Assembly: GCA_963841845.1 (NCBI GenBank)
Contig: CAWJEG010000009.1
Span: 1 to 64,000, forward strand
Origin: CAVVGZ01 sp963841845
GTDB taxonomy: Bacteria > Chloroflexota > Anaerolineae > Anaerolineales > Anaerolineaceae
Direction of reading: 5' to 3'
DNA length: 64,000 nucleotides
The first letter of the stretch is position 1. Every line of letters begins with the position of its first letter. Below are positions 9,640 to 20,164 of this stretch, piece by piece. The translations under genes were made by a program, and so were the position numbers. A model generated the notes under the pieces. The model made no database searches and had not been told where the DNA came from. It worked only from the letters and a program-made list of their open reading frames with translations.

Positions 9640-9912
9640 TTAAATATTGTCCTCCTGTGTTCTGGCCTGGCCAGGGTTGACCAAATTGACCGAGAGCAAG
9701 GGCATGCCTAGATTGCGTACTCTTTTTAGCAAGCCATGCAAGGCAGCCTGGTCGGTCACCGGGCCGATTAAAAGCGTATTGCTGTTGACTTCCAAAATGA
9801 TGGTCAAACCACCAAACCAGTCGCTCCACCGGTCATCCAGGTGCCCTTTGAGGCGAATCTCGTAAATTCCAGACTCGTAGTTGTGTTCGGTTGATGCAAG
9901 TGTTTCACTCAT
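9640..9912 (-). CDS. Conserved ~90-aa protein (YEIRLKGHL family), cassette 1 copy
   Basis: Small soluble protein, 90 aa, of a family I recognise only by its three copies here (also 15,114-15,411 and 22,896-23,222). Conserved elements in order: YEIRLKGHL, RWxDWFxGLTI, TLLxGPVxDQAALHGLL, and RNLGMPLLSV. The ATG at 9912 is chosen because GAGG lies six bases before it. The frame is open further upstream (to 10,071) but without a good site. It lies directly downstream of a MalT-like regulator and upstream of a membrane protein. No known domain is assigned. The paired position beside each regulator suggests a ligand or partner role, which is inference. Confidence 0.8.
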   Translation of the reverse strand: MSETLASTEHNYESGIYEIRLKGHLDDRWSDWFGGLTIILEVNSNTLLIGPVTDQAALHGLLKRVRNLGMPLLSVNLVNPGQARTQEDNI

Positions 9913-10110
9913 GCTGCGCCTCGTGTCTACATTTTGGCATTCATTCATTTCTTCAATTAAAAGATACAAGGTAATATGATGAGACGTCATCATTACATTT
10001 GATGAAAGAGGTGATGATTTATGGATCGGAGGATTGTCAGGGAAACAAAAAAGGCCCGGCAGTTGACTCAAAACCCCTGCCAGGACCTTGGATTGATAAA
10101 TGAAGTAATG

Positions 10111-12908
10111 TTACAACAAATCGAGTTCTTGAGCGCGGCTGACGGCAGCCCTGCGATTGTTCACCCCCAACCTGGCATAAATATTTTGGGTGTGGGTCCG
10201 CAGGGTGCTCAGAGACACCATGAGTTCACGGGCAATTTCCGGACCGCTTAATTCACTTCGGAGCAGTCTGAGCACTTCCAGCTGGCGTTCGCTCAGCGGC
10301 TCGATTAAAAGTTGTGAGCAATCTGAGGGTTTGTTTTTTCCCATGGGTGTGATGCCGGAAGGATGAAACACATTGTGCATGTCAAAAGCGGAAAGCAGTT
10401 TCAGAATATATTTCTCTAAGCTGGGTGACCCAGTTTTCGCTTGAATTCTTATCAATAATTCAGTCAATCGTTTGCCTTCGGCTACAAATATGCGAACATA
10501 GCCCTCCGGCTCAGCCAACGCCAGGGCGCGTTCCAGAGACATGTGAGCAAGTGTGATATTGCCCTGTGCCTGGTGAGCGATGGTCAGCAATACCAGGATT
10601 TCGATTACGCTACCCATCCGTCCACCTTCTTCAGCTGCTTGCAGCAGACGATCCAAGAGCCACATGACTGCGTGAAGAGAACCATCCATCCGATCGTTCT
10701 GATATTGGGCGATGAGGATCCTAGCCAGGGTGATGTGCTCGAACTCACCCAGGTGATAGAGGTCATCGTCAGTCGAAAGTCCCCTTGCGATTACCCACTC
10801 CAGTGATTTGGTCAACCTGCCCTGAGCAACCCATATCCGAGCTTTCATAGCAGGGATGGGACAGAAATCGGGCAAGGGCGATCTAATATACAGGCGTTCC
10901 GCATCATCCAAAAGTGCGAGAGCCCCATCCAGGTCACCCTGTGTTTCATTGAGCCGGGCCTGGGCAATACACCAACGATACCGCCAAACAGGTAATTCCG
11001 CTTTCTGACCTAATTCCTTGCTTCTCTGCAAGTGTTGCGCGGCAGCCTCCAGGTTACCCTGTTCAAGATACAGCTCACTTAAACCCCTAAACAGGTCAGC
11101 CGTATCGGGAGAAATTGGTTCACCCTGATCCATTACAAACTGCAATAACTGCTCGATTGTGATGACCGCCTCTTGGAGACGCCCCAATGCCAGCCTGATA
11201 TCAGCCAGAACAACGGTTGTGCCGATTGCATCCGGAATGTTACCTGCTCTCCGCAGTTTCATGGTGTAATCGGCGAAGACCCGGTTGGCAGCTTCCAGGT
11301 CCCCACTTGCCCAGTAGGTAATCCCCAAGAGCATGGATGCCTGGCCGTGCCTGAGAGGATCTCCTTCGGGCACCAGCTCGAGAACCTGGCTGGCGTATCT
11401 GACCGTGTCTGGAATATTGCCGAGTGCCTGAGCGATAAAGGCACGGCCAACAGCAATTGCCACCAGTAGAGATTTATATTGTTCCGGGTCCACGACGACC
11501 ATCCTGCGACTACTCTCAGGACACATCTCAACGGATGGGGTTTCCAACTGCATTTTCATTGTGTCTGCCGGGGCTAACAACCGTTCGGCATCCTGAAATC
11601 GGGCCTCCGCGGCTTCCAGCTCACCCCTTCCCAATAATGCATAGGCGTACCAAACATTAAGCACAGGCCGGGTGCAGACCAACTCTTCCGGCAGTGTCTT
11701 TACCCAATCAAGCCATGCAGCGGGCTGGATACTTCCCTCCTCTGCTGCCGGCCATGCCAGTTCGATCAGGCCGGCGGCACGTTCGAAATCTTTTGCAACC
11801 AGCGCATGGCGGATGGCATCGGATTGCAGACCGTTCTGCTCGTACCAGGCGCTTGCCCGCTATGCAGGATAGCTACCTGATCAGGCTGCGCCTCCATCAA
11901 GGTGGGTTTGCAGGACATCGGCGAAAAGGTGGTGATAGCGATACCACTGGCGCTTATCGTCAAGCGGAATGAGGAACAGGTTGCTGCGTTCCAGGAACTC
12001 CAGCATTTCTTTGCCATCTTCCCGCCCAGTGACAGCATTACACAGAGGAGCGCAAAACCTGTCGAGAATAGCGGTTTGCAGTAAGAATCTGCGGATATGT
12101 TCAGACTGGTGCTGAAGAACTTCTTCGACCAGATAGTCCAGCACAAAACGGTGGCTGCCGGTGAAAGCCTGGATAAAACTGGCGATGTCTTCCCGGCCTT
12201 GCATGGAGAGGGCGGCCAATTGCAGACCGGCGATCCAGCCTTCGGTGCGGGTCTCCAGGGCGGCGATGTTTTCCACCGAGAGGTTGAGGTTCATTACCTG
12301 GTTAAGGAATGCACCGGCTTCCTCAGGGGTAAAGCGCAAATCGGCGGCGCGCAGTTCGGTCAATTGACCCCGGACACGGTAGCCGGGCAGGGGCAGGGAT
12401 GGATCCTCGCGGGTGGTGATCACCAGGTGCATCTGCGGCGGCAGGTGATCGAGCAGAAAGGTGAGGGCCTGGTCGATTGGTTCAGAATCGATCACGTGGT
12501 AATCATCCAGGACCAGGATGAAATTATCCGGGATGGCGGCAATTTCATTGAGCAGGGTTGTCAGAATCAATTCGATGGATGGTGGCTGAGGAGATTGGAG
12601 TGCAGCCAACACGCCTGCTCCAATATCTCGGTGCAATCGTCTGCAAAGCAGCGACGAGGTACGTCAGAAAGCGGGTGGGGTCGTTATCCCCTTCGTCCAG
12701 CGACAGCCAGGCGCCGGTGAACCTACAGCCGGCGAGCCATTCGCTGACCAGGGTGGTTTTACCAAAGCCGGCCGGGGCAGAGATGAGGGTTAGTTTACGG
12801 CTCGCAGAGAGACCCTCGTTCAGCCGCACCACCAGGCGCGTGGCGCGGTACGATATTTGACCCTGGCGGGGGGATGAAGAGTTTCGTAGCTAATATGGGA
12901 GCGGGCAT
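10111..12908 (-). pseudogene. MalT-like LuxR-family transcriptional regulator, copy 1, frameshifted
   Basis: Signal-transduction ATPase regulator of the MalT class (about 930 codons). N-terminus MPAPILATKLFIPPP, Walker A SAPAGFGKTTL, sensor stretch LVLDDYHVIDS, arginine-rich TTREDPSLPL, winged-helix region YRYHHLFADVL, TPR-like helical repeats, and a C-terminal LuxR helix-turn-helix (LSERQLEVLRLLRSE... with SLSTLRTHTQNIYARLG). Frame changes near 12,850, 12,600 and 11,870 split it into three readable parts (10,111-11,682, 11,881-12,636, 12,545-12,832). Residues are otherwise well conserved, so either the breaks are sequencing errors or the decay is recent. About 890 bp encoding the ATPase part is nearly identical to copy 2. 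Likely regulates its own cassette. Confidence 0.85.
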
Positions 12909-13003
12909 AGATCAAGTATACGGCACATCTCCCTCTTATAATACTGTCCTGTCCGGTTTTTTTCACTTGAATGATTCCGTCAACAACCCTGTTCCCATAA
13001 ATA

Positions 13004-13240
13004 TTATTCCAGGTGTTTGGCAACGTAACTGATGAGGAAGGTGGTCAACACCCCTGACGAAACATAATTCTGGAACAAAACGCTCAGGAATGAGATTAGG
13101 TAACACAGGCTAATGAACACAAAGGCTAACAACATCCCATATTGGAGGCCCGGGTACAGATTACCTTGCGGGTGGACCACCTGGAATACCACCCTCGTCA
13201 GCCACAAAAGACTGGTTGCAGCAAGCAAGGCAAATTTTAC
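13004..13240 (-). pseudogene. C-terminal fragment of a small membrane protein
   Basis: Immediately after the oxidoreductase stop, a frame reading VKFALLAATSLLWLTRVVFQ and ending YVAKHLE contains three hydrophobic segments. It lacks a convincing start: only a TTG at 13,228 is available, and the preceding in-frame codon is GTA. It looks like the 3' part of a multi-span membrane protein whose 5' part is lost, or a short membrane protein with a damaged start. I cannot name a family. Confidence 0.35.
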
Positions 13241-13245
13241 AGGGG

Positions 13246-14201
13246 TTACTGCAATGAAATGGTTACATTTCCCTTTTTGTGTCCTTGTTCGACATAGCGA
13301 TGAGCCTCGGCGATCTGTTCCAACGGATAACTTCTATCGATGACCGGTTTAATCTTCCCCTCCTCAATCAACTCTGTGAGGAAGACAAGATCTTTGATCT
13401 TCTCTCTCGCTGGTCTCAAACCCGCAGCCACAAACTTTACCTTTTTGCCGCCACTCTTTAAAGGCCAAAACGCCTGAAATATCATGACCGGCGTAGGGAC
13501 CGTGGCAAGATAGATTCCTTCATCTGTCAGCGAACCTTTACACTCTGAAAACGAACGCTTGCCGACGGTGTCAAAAATAATGTCATAGGTCTTACCGTTT
13601 TCGGTAAAATCCTCCCGGGTGTAATCAATCACCTGATCGGCTCCCAAAGATTTGACCCATTCCAAATTCGCAGTACTGCATACCCCGGTCACCTCCGCCC
13701 CATAGTACTTGGCAAGCTGTACCGCAGCAGCGCCAACCGATCCAGAAGCGCCATAGATCAGCACGGTTTGTCCGCTCCGGATCTTGGCTTTATCTCTCAG
13801 GAAAGGCAGTGCGGTTAATGCCCCATTCGGAACGCTGGCCGCTTCTTCGTAGCTCAGATTGACCGGCATGATGGCCAGCGCACCGTTTTCAGGCATACAT
13901 TTGTATTCAGCATACGCGCCAAACATGTCGAATGCCATATACCTGGTCGCCGGGTCTAAATCGAGTCACATCTCTGCCGCTAGCTTCAATTTCCCCGGCC
14001 AGCTCTTGCCCCAGGATCGGGTTTCTGGGTTTCAGAAAACCGTTAAACCCTGGGGAAGCTCTCATGTCCGGGTCTTCTTTTACGACGGTTGTCGCATGAT
14101 ATTTTTATCAGCACCTCATTCGCTTTAGGAGTAGGTTTTTCCACCTCTTGAAGATGCAGAACCTCGGGTGGGCCAAATTTTGTATATACCATTGCTTTCA
14201 T
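13246..14201 (-). pseudogene. Zinc-type NAD(P)-dependent quinone oxidoreductase (MDR family), copy 1, frameshifted
   Basis: Medium-chain dehydrogenase/reductase of the zinc-independent quinone oxidoreductase type. N-terminus MKAMVYTKFGPPEVLHLQEV, then ILGQELAGEIE, the cofactor motif VLIYGASGSVGAAAVQLAKY, ADQVIDYTREDF, and C-terminal EAHRYVEQGHKKGNVTISL. ATG at 14,201 with GGAGG five to six bases before it. Two one-base frame changes (near 14,090 and 13,940) separate the N-terminal catalytic part from the intact Rossmann part (13,246-13,938). The preceding membrane-protein frame runs without a stop into this start. A paralogue with the same gene order lies at 21,276-22,272. The reaction is presumably NAD(P)H-dependent reduction of a quinone or enone; substrate unknown. 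Confidence 0.82.
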
Positions 14202-14963
14202 GTCATCCTCCAGGATTACTTGTGAAGAATGGAGAAGCTGAGAGCCAACCTCTCCAATTCTCTTGTTTTCTGTTGAAACTTGCTGTCGAAAAGGCTGTTG
14301 GTAATGTGCTACCCGGCTTGTATTGCTGCGCAGCAGCATAATCCCCAGCCAAATGAACCACACAATCTGACCCAGCGCAAAAATGTAAATAAACAGCTCG
14401 GCGAGAGCCGGGACAATCGAGATGATGCCCGCTACACCGACCACTACGCCAAGATAGTTCAGTACCCTGGAAAGTTCTCCTGTCCGCAAAGCTGCCCAAC
14501 TTAACAGTAAAATCCATATGCCGCCAATAACTTCATTACTGCCGGCTAATCCTCCCAACACAGAGTCAATCGTCAACCAGACCGTCCCAGCTTGAGTCGG
14601 GTCTTTACCATAGAGATCGACGACAGTTTGCATGCCGACGTTGTGGATCATGCCGCTAATAATGATCACGCAGCCCCAGAATATCCCGAAGACGGTCGCT
14701 GTCTGCATTATTGCTGGTGAGCCGGCCTTCAGCCGCTCGTAGAGCGCCAGCGCCAGGACAACCATAAAGATGCCCCATCCCACATAGACAATCAGGTGCA
14801 GTATGTACAGGAAGGCCAGGTTGTCCGCCATTAAAGCCACCTTCTGGATAGGGTCAGCAACACTAGAAACGTCCACTACGGTGAGAAAACCAATCATACC
14901 CACTATGTATGCTGCTGCCTCGTACAGTGCGGCAATGCCGCCCATCTTTTGTAAATTTTTCAT
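14202..14963 (-). CDS. Multi-span membrane protein (DUF4386-like), cassette 2
   Basis: About 250 aa with six or seven hydrophobic segments (for example IVYVGWGIFMVVLALALYE and GIISIVPALAELFIYIFALG). In layout it resembles DUF4386 proteins, but the RTRLIPRWLS motif is not clear. ATG at 14,963 with AGGAGATAAGA before it. There is no stop before the oxidoreductase ATG at 14,201: the frame reads on through it to 14,043. The true end is therefore uncertain. Either a frame change hides the stop or the two proteins are fused. It holds the same cassette position as the genes at 8,813 and 22,269. Confidence 0.7.
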
Positions 14964-15113
14964 TCTTATCTCCTTTTTTGAACAATATGGATGAATTTCA
15001 TTGAATTAGACTTAAATACAATTTTGTTTGCTACTCTGTTCCCAAGGGCATAAATGGGCTAGAAATTTTATCAAAGGCATACCTCCTTTCCAAGGCAGTT
15101 TAAAATCCGTTTA

Positions 15114-15411
15114 CTATTTGACGTCTGACTGATCCTCCGGGCCTGTCCCGTGAAGTCCCCGAACGGGGAGAGTAGTAGGAGGCCCGGGTTCGACTTGAAT
15201 GACTGAGACCAATGGCATGCCCAAATCACGCACTTTTTTGAGCAAGCCATGCAACGCAGCCTGATCGACCACCGGGCCGCTCAGGAGCGTGTTGCCGTTC
15301 TCGTCCAGTGTGATGGCCAGGCCGTCGAACCACTTCACCCAGCGGGCCTCCAGGTGTCCCTTGAGGCGGATTTCGTAATACTGCGGTATTCGAGGTCGGT
15401 GTGTCAATCAT
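15114..15411 (-). CDS. Conserved ~98-aa protein (YEIRLKGHL family), cassette 2 copy, one frame change
   Basis: Core identical in layout to the copies at 9,640 and 22,896: YYEIRLKGHLEARW, GLAITLDENGNTLLSGPV, DQAALHGLLKKVRDLGMPL. The best start is the ATG at 15,411 (GAGG six bases upstream). From there the first residues MIDTPTSNTAV must change frame once near 15,375 to enter the conserved core. The alternative is a TTG at 15,407 in the core frame. It sits between the MalT-like copy 2 and the membrane protein at 14,963. Confidence 0.75.
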
Positions 15412-15587
15412 TTTGTGCCTCATATTTTTCTCTCGTGGTTGATCTGCCCATAGGATACTGCCTGATGTGGGGAGGTGTCATCACCACATGATGTGATTGA
15501 TGTGGTGATTAATGGCGTAAAACAAAAAATACCCCGGCAGGTGGTTTGTGACATCTTCCAGGGCTGGGATTGGTGATTTCAGGCCAG

Positions 15588-18313
15588 CTAGAATAAATCG
15601 AGTTCCTCGGCGCGGCGGATGGCCGCCCGGCGGTTGTTGACACCCAGTTTGTTGAAAATGTTTTTGGTGTGGGTACGTATGGTGTTGAGCGACACGATCA
15701 GTTGTTGGGCAATTTCCGGGCCGCTTAATTCGCTTCGGAGCAGCCTGAGCACTTCCAGCTCGCGTTCGCTCAAAGGCTCTATCATGTCTGATTTTTGATG
15801 GATGATTGCTGCCGGCCAGGCGGGCTGATTTTGGCCGCAGCCACCGGTTGTATAAAGGCAGCCAGGAGTTTGTCCACATAACCGCTCAGCGGATGATCTC
15901 GATTGCGATATTGTTTTTCAATCAAAAACCGCAACGCTTCGCCTTCATCCACAAAGATACGAACATAGCCTTGCGGCTCGGCCAGGGCCAGGGCGCGTTC
16001 CAGCGGTGCGAAGGCGTGGGGGAGGTTGTCTTGGGCCTGGAATGCGAGGGCTTGCAGCAGCAGGATTTGGATGGCGCTGCCCAGCCGGCCGCCAGTTTCT
16101 GCCGCTTGCAGGAGACGCTCCAGCAGCCGGGCAGCTTCATCAAGGGACACCAGTCTCCCGATCGTTTTTACCGGCGGCGATGAGCACCCGGGCCAACATG
16201 ATGTGCTCGAACTCATGGATATAGCGGATGTCATCATCCGCCGATAGTCCTTGCTCCCGCACCCATCCCAGGGCTTCGGCCAGCCTGCCCTGCTTGAGCC
16301 AGACCCGCGTCTTCAAAGCTGCGATAGGACGCACATCGGGCAGAGGACCTCGAATATACACGCGCTCCGCCTCATCAAGCAGAGCGAGGGCGCCATCCAG
16401 GTCTCCCTGTCACCTCCTTCAGGCGTGCCTGGGAAACGCACAGGCGATGCGGCCAATCCGTCAGTGTGGTCTGCTCACCCAGCTTCTGGCTGGTCAGCAA
16501 GTGTTTTGCGGCAGCTTCCAGGTTGCCCATTTCAATGTAAAGCTCACCAAGGCCGCGATATAAGTCTGCAGTTCCGGGGGGAATGGGCTCGCCCAGACCG
16601 GTGGCAAAGCGTAAGGTTTGCTGATAGGTGCTTTCCGCCTCCTGGAGGCGGCCAAGCGCCACCCTTATGTCGGCCAGAAGAAATGTGATGCCGATCAGGG
16701 TCAGGATTTCGCCGTTTTTCTGCAGGTTTGTATGGAAATCAGCCAGCGAACGCTCGGCTGCCTCCAGGTCTCCGCTTGCATACTGGGCTAGCCCCAGGAG
16801 CGAGGTGGCCTGGATTTGCCTGACCTGGTCATCTTCAGGGGTGAGTTCGAGCGCCTGCCGGGCATACTTCAAGGTGCCGGGGACATTGCCATCCGCCAGG
16901 GAACGATAAGCCCGGGCGGTGGCGATTGAAGCTGGCAACGATCGAAACTGTTCATTATCCATTACGACCATCTTATCCGTCGGTGTTTCCAACCAGCGCT
17001 CGGCGTCATGCAAAAGAGCCTCGCTGGCTTCTAACTCGCCGCCATCCAGCAACGCCCAGGCATAACCCACGCTCAGAACCGGCCGGGTGCGGATCAACAC
17101 GTCTGGCAGCACTTTGACCCAGCCAAGCCATGTGGAAGATTGATAACTGATGTCCATTGCAGACCAGGCCAGTTCGATCAATCCCGCTGCACGTTCAAAG
17201 TCCTCGGCCGCCAGGGCGTGGCGGATGGCATCGGATGGCAGACCGTTCTGCTCATACCACGTGCTTGCCCGCTGATGCAGATGCAGCTACCTGATCAGGG
17301 TGCAACTCCATCAAGTGAGTTTGCAGGACATCGGCGAAAAGGTGGTGATAGCGATACCACTGGCGCTTATCGTCAAGCGGAATGAGGAACAGGTTGCTGC
17401 GTTCCAGGAACTCCAGCATTTCTTTGCCATCTTCCCGCCCAGTGACAGCATTGCACAAAGGTGCGCAAAACCTGTCGAGAATAGCGGTTTGCAGTAAGAA
17501 GCTGCGGATATGTTCAGATTGGTGCTGAAGAACTTCTTCGACCAGATAGTCCAGCACGAAATGGTGGCTGCCGGTGAAAGCCTGGATAAAACTGGCGATG
17601 TCTTCCCGGCCTTGCATGGAGAGGGCGGCCAATTGCAGACCGGCGATCCAGCCTTCGGTGCGGGTCTCCAGGGCGGCGATGTTTTCCACCGAAAGGTTGA
17701 GGTTCATTATCTGGTTAAGAAATGCACCGGCTTCCTCAGGGGTAAAGCGCAAATCGGCGGCGCGCAGTTCGGTCAATTGACCCCGGACACGGTAGCGGGA
17801 TAGGGGCAGGGATGGATCCTCGCGGGTGGTGATCACCAGGTGCATCTGGGGTGGGAGGTGATCGAGCAGAAAGGTGAGGGCCTGGTCGATTGGTTCAGAA
17901 TCGATCATGTGGTAATCATCCAGGACGAGGATGAAATTACCGGGATGGCGGCAATTTCATTGAGCAGGATTGTCAGAATCAATTCGATGGATGGTGGCTG
18001 AGGAGATTGTAGTGCAGCCAACACGCCTGCACCGATCTCCGGCGCAATCGTCTGCAACGCAGCGATGAAGTACGTCAAAAAGCGGGTGGGGTCGTTATCC
18101 CCTTCGTCCAGCGACAGCCAGGCTGCGGGTGAACCTATACCGGCGAGCCATTCGCTGACCAGGGTGGTTTTACCAAAGCCGGCCGGGGCAGAGATGAGGG
18201 TTAGTTTACAATGCAAGCCTTCATTCAACCGCTCGATCAAGCGGGGGCGGAGGACAGTTTTAGGCCGAGGGGGCAGGGACATAGAGCTTGGTGAGTAGAA
18301 GTGGTTCAGGCAT
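15588..18313 (-). pseudogene. MalT-like LuxR-family transcriptional regulator, copy 2, frameshifted
   Basis: Same architecture as copy 1, about 908 codons. N-terminus MPEPLLLTKLYVP (ATG 18,313), then a frame change to LRPRLIERLNEGL, Walker A SAPAGFGKTTL, TTREDPSLPL, ALETRTEGWIAGLQLAAL, YRYHHLFADVLQTH, TPR-like repeats, and LuxR helix-turn-helix LSERELEVLRLLRSE with SLNTIRTHTKNIFNKLG. Frame changes near 18,270, 17,930, 17,275, 16,370, 16,200 and 15,785 give six readable pieces. The ATPase part is nearly identical in DNA to copy 1 (12 kb), but the TPR and DNA-binding parts differ, so effector and operator specificity should differ. Confidence 0.85.
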
Positions 18314-18606
18314 TCTAAAATTAATTATACATTCCGCTGCATTAGAGGGCGGAAAAAGCCAAAAAATATACTTAGAAAGTGATGATGAATTCTCTAAAAA
18401 GGGTACCAGACCCTATGAATCAGCCATATTATCCCCTTGTGGGACTGCTGCGTGCCGGCCATCGCCAGGCATCCAGTTGGGAAGCAAGAGCCTACCGGGG
18501 GTTTTGCGACCAGAGATTGTCGGTTTAGTAGACATGTTTCTTGTCTTTGTTTTTAATTTTCAGTTCAAATTACCTGTTTGTCAGATGTATCTTTCCAAAA
18601 ATCCAG
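18314..18606. other. Duplicated non-coding or decayed stretch upstream of MalT copy 2
   Basis: About 230 bp of this stretch (18,310-18,540) matches 26,100-26,330 upstream of MalT copy 3, for example CCTTGTGGGACTGCTGC and the adjoining CATCGCCAGGCA. In both, the minus strand recalls a small zinc-ribbon or TM2-like membrane protein (GxLAMxGxQQSHKGIIWLI), but with stops and frame changes. No intact gene is present here. Confidence 0.4.
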
Positions 18607-18614
18607 CAGGGAAT

Positions 18615-18660
18615 AAAAAAGGAAGAGCCTATCCTTAATAGGTTGTGGATCTTCTTTTTA
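18615..18660 (+). terminator. Possible intrinsic terminator or hairpin before padR
   Basis: Outer stem GAAGA/TCTTC (18,622-18,626 with 18,650-18,654) and inner stem CCTAT/ATAGG (18,628-18,632 with 18,638-18,642), followed by CTTTTTA on the plus strand. No intact plus-strand gene precedes it, so it may insulate the padR promoter or be a relic. Confidence 0.3.
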
Positions 18661-18706
18661 TAGAAAACTCAACGTGATTTACAAACCAGTATTTCTGAGG
18701 CAGATC

Positions 18707-18734
18707 TTGACTTTAAATATTATTGTGCTATAAT
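18707..18734 (+). promoter_or_regulatory. Sigma-70-type promoter giving a near-leaderless padR transcript
   Basis: TTGACT (18,707-18,712), 16-bp spacer, perfect TATAAT (18,729-18,734). The padR ATG begins at 18,741, only six bases after the -10 box. Transcription should therefore start at or next to the first codon and leave no room for a ribosome binding site. Confidence 0.7.
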
Positions 18735-18740
18735 ATTCAT

Positions 18741-19313
18741 ATGACAGAATATACATTAACCAATGCGGAACTGGCGATCCTTAGTTTAATTGCAGAAAAA
18801 CCACGCCACGGATACGAGCTGGAGCAAATTATCGAAGAGCGCGGCATGCGTGCCTGGACGGAAATTGCCTTCTCATCCATTTACTTCATTCTGAATCGTC
18901 TGGTGAAAAAGGGGCTGGCTGGCGCCACTTTACAGCCTGCCGCAGGACGCGGACCTGCCAAAAAGGTCTTCAGTGCTACGCTTCATGGTCAAAAGGTATT
19001 GCATGACGGTATTTGGCAGGCACTTTCCACTGAAGGCCGTAGCGACCTGCATTTTCTCTTGGGTCTTTCTTGTTTACCTCTCCTATCCTTGGATGAGGTT
19101 GAGAGAGCTTTTAATCAACGTAATACTTTTCTGGCCAGGAAGATCGAAGAAATTTCACATCACCCTACACTTACCCTGTCCGGATTACCGATGCACGTGT
19201 ATGCCATGTTCGAGTATTCACTCGTCCAGCTGCGGGCAGAGTTGGATTGGTCACAAAAATTTCTAATCACTTACCTTTCAGGAGGAAAACACCATGGAAA
19301 AACTGGATCTTAA
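18741..19313 (+). CDS. PadR-family transcriptional regulator
   Basis: A 190-aa PadR repressor with an N-terminal winged helix (LTNAELAILSLIAEKPRHGYELEQII, containing the family's LxxxxxHGYEL), the wing (GRGPAKKVFSATLHG) and a C-terminal helical dimerisation domain. The frame can be opened six codons earlier, but the ATG at 18,741 matches the promoter geometry and the usual MTEYxLxxAEL start. It overlaps the next gene by 20 bp, so the two are co-expressed. PadR proteins typically repress their own operon and respond to small hydrophobic molecules. The adjacent GyrI-like protein may be a ligand-binding or detoxifying partner. Confidence 0.9.
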   Translation: MTEYTLTNAELAILSLIAEKPRHGYELEQIIEERGMRAWTEIAFSSIYFILNRLVKKGLAGATLQPAAGRGPAKKVFSATLHGQKVLHDGIWQALSTEGRSDLHFLLGLSCLPLLSLDEVERAFNQRNTFLARKIEEISHHPTLTLSGLPMHVYAMFEYSLVQLRAELDWSQKFLITYLSGGKHHGKTGS

Positions 19314-19902
19314 AAAGCAATATAAAAATCTTTATTCGCCATCCGCCAAAACCCCATCGATAATCGAGGTTCCCTCGCTGCCCTTTATCATGGTGGATGG
19401 ACACGGGGATCCAAACGTTTCGCCCGAATACGTGGAGGCAGTGCAAACACTGTACAGCCTGGCCTACACCTTGAAATTTTATGTCAAGAAAACGCTTGAA
19501 ATCGATTACGGTGTGATGAGCCTCGAGGGATTATGGTGGATGCCCGATATGACCAAATTCAGCACAGCGCCGAAGTCCGATTGGGATTGGACGATGATGA
19601 TTCTGCAACCCGATTTCATCACCCCGGCGCTGTTTGAGGAAGCCAAAAAACAGGCCGTTGCCAAAGGCAAGGCACCGTTGGTTGACATAGCCCGCCTGGA
19701 ACCATATGATGAAGGAACCTGCGTACAGATCATGTATTTTGGACCCTACGCCGACGAAGGTCCGACCATCGCAAACCTACATCATTTCGCTGTTGAACAG
19801 GGTTATACCCTTAACGGTAAACATCACGAGATCTACATGAATGATCCCCGCCGAGTCCCCCCTGAAAAGTACAAGACGATTATACGCCAGCCGGTAAAAT
19901 AG
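19294..19902 (+). CDS. GyrI-like small-molecule-binding domain protein
   Basis: A 202-aa protein of the GyrI-like/SOUL-type ligand-binding group often encoded next to PadR or MerR regulators. Visible family stretches: SLPFIMVDGHGDPN, DYGVMSLEGLWWMPDM, DWTMMILQPDFIT, and C-terminal HHEIYMNDPRRVPPEKYKTI. ATG at 19,294 with AGGAGG eight bases upstream, inside the end of padR. Related proteins bind or hydrolyse lipophilic compounds; the ligand here is unknown. Frame intact. Confidence 0.85.
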   Translation: MEKLDLKKQYKNLYSPSAKTPSIIEVPSLPFIMVDGHGDPNVSPEYVEAVQTLYSLAYTLKFYVKKTLEIDYGVMSLEGLWWMPDMTKFSTAPKSDWDWTMMILQPDFITPALFEEAKKQAVAKGKAPLVDIARLEPYDEGTCVQIMYFGPYADEGPTIANLHHFAVEQGYTLNGKHHEIYMNDPRRVPPEKYKTIIRQPVK

Positions 19903-20164
19903 AATGGATCAGTAAGCCATCGCTGCAAGCCATATCCGCCTGCTGCAAGCCTATCAAAATATATGGAAAATCAGGATTTTCTACCTTGGATGGGATATCT
20001 GGCGGGTATTTTTCTATAAAAATAATAAAAAAATTGCTCCGGCAGCGATCCTGCTCTTTGCCCGCTCTGAAGAGCGGAAAAACCAAGCTATAATTTTGTT
20101 GAGGAACGCTGATTCACCGCACCGGGACATTTAACTTGAACCGATTTATTTTAAGGAGGTTGGT

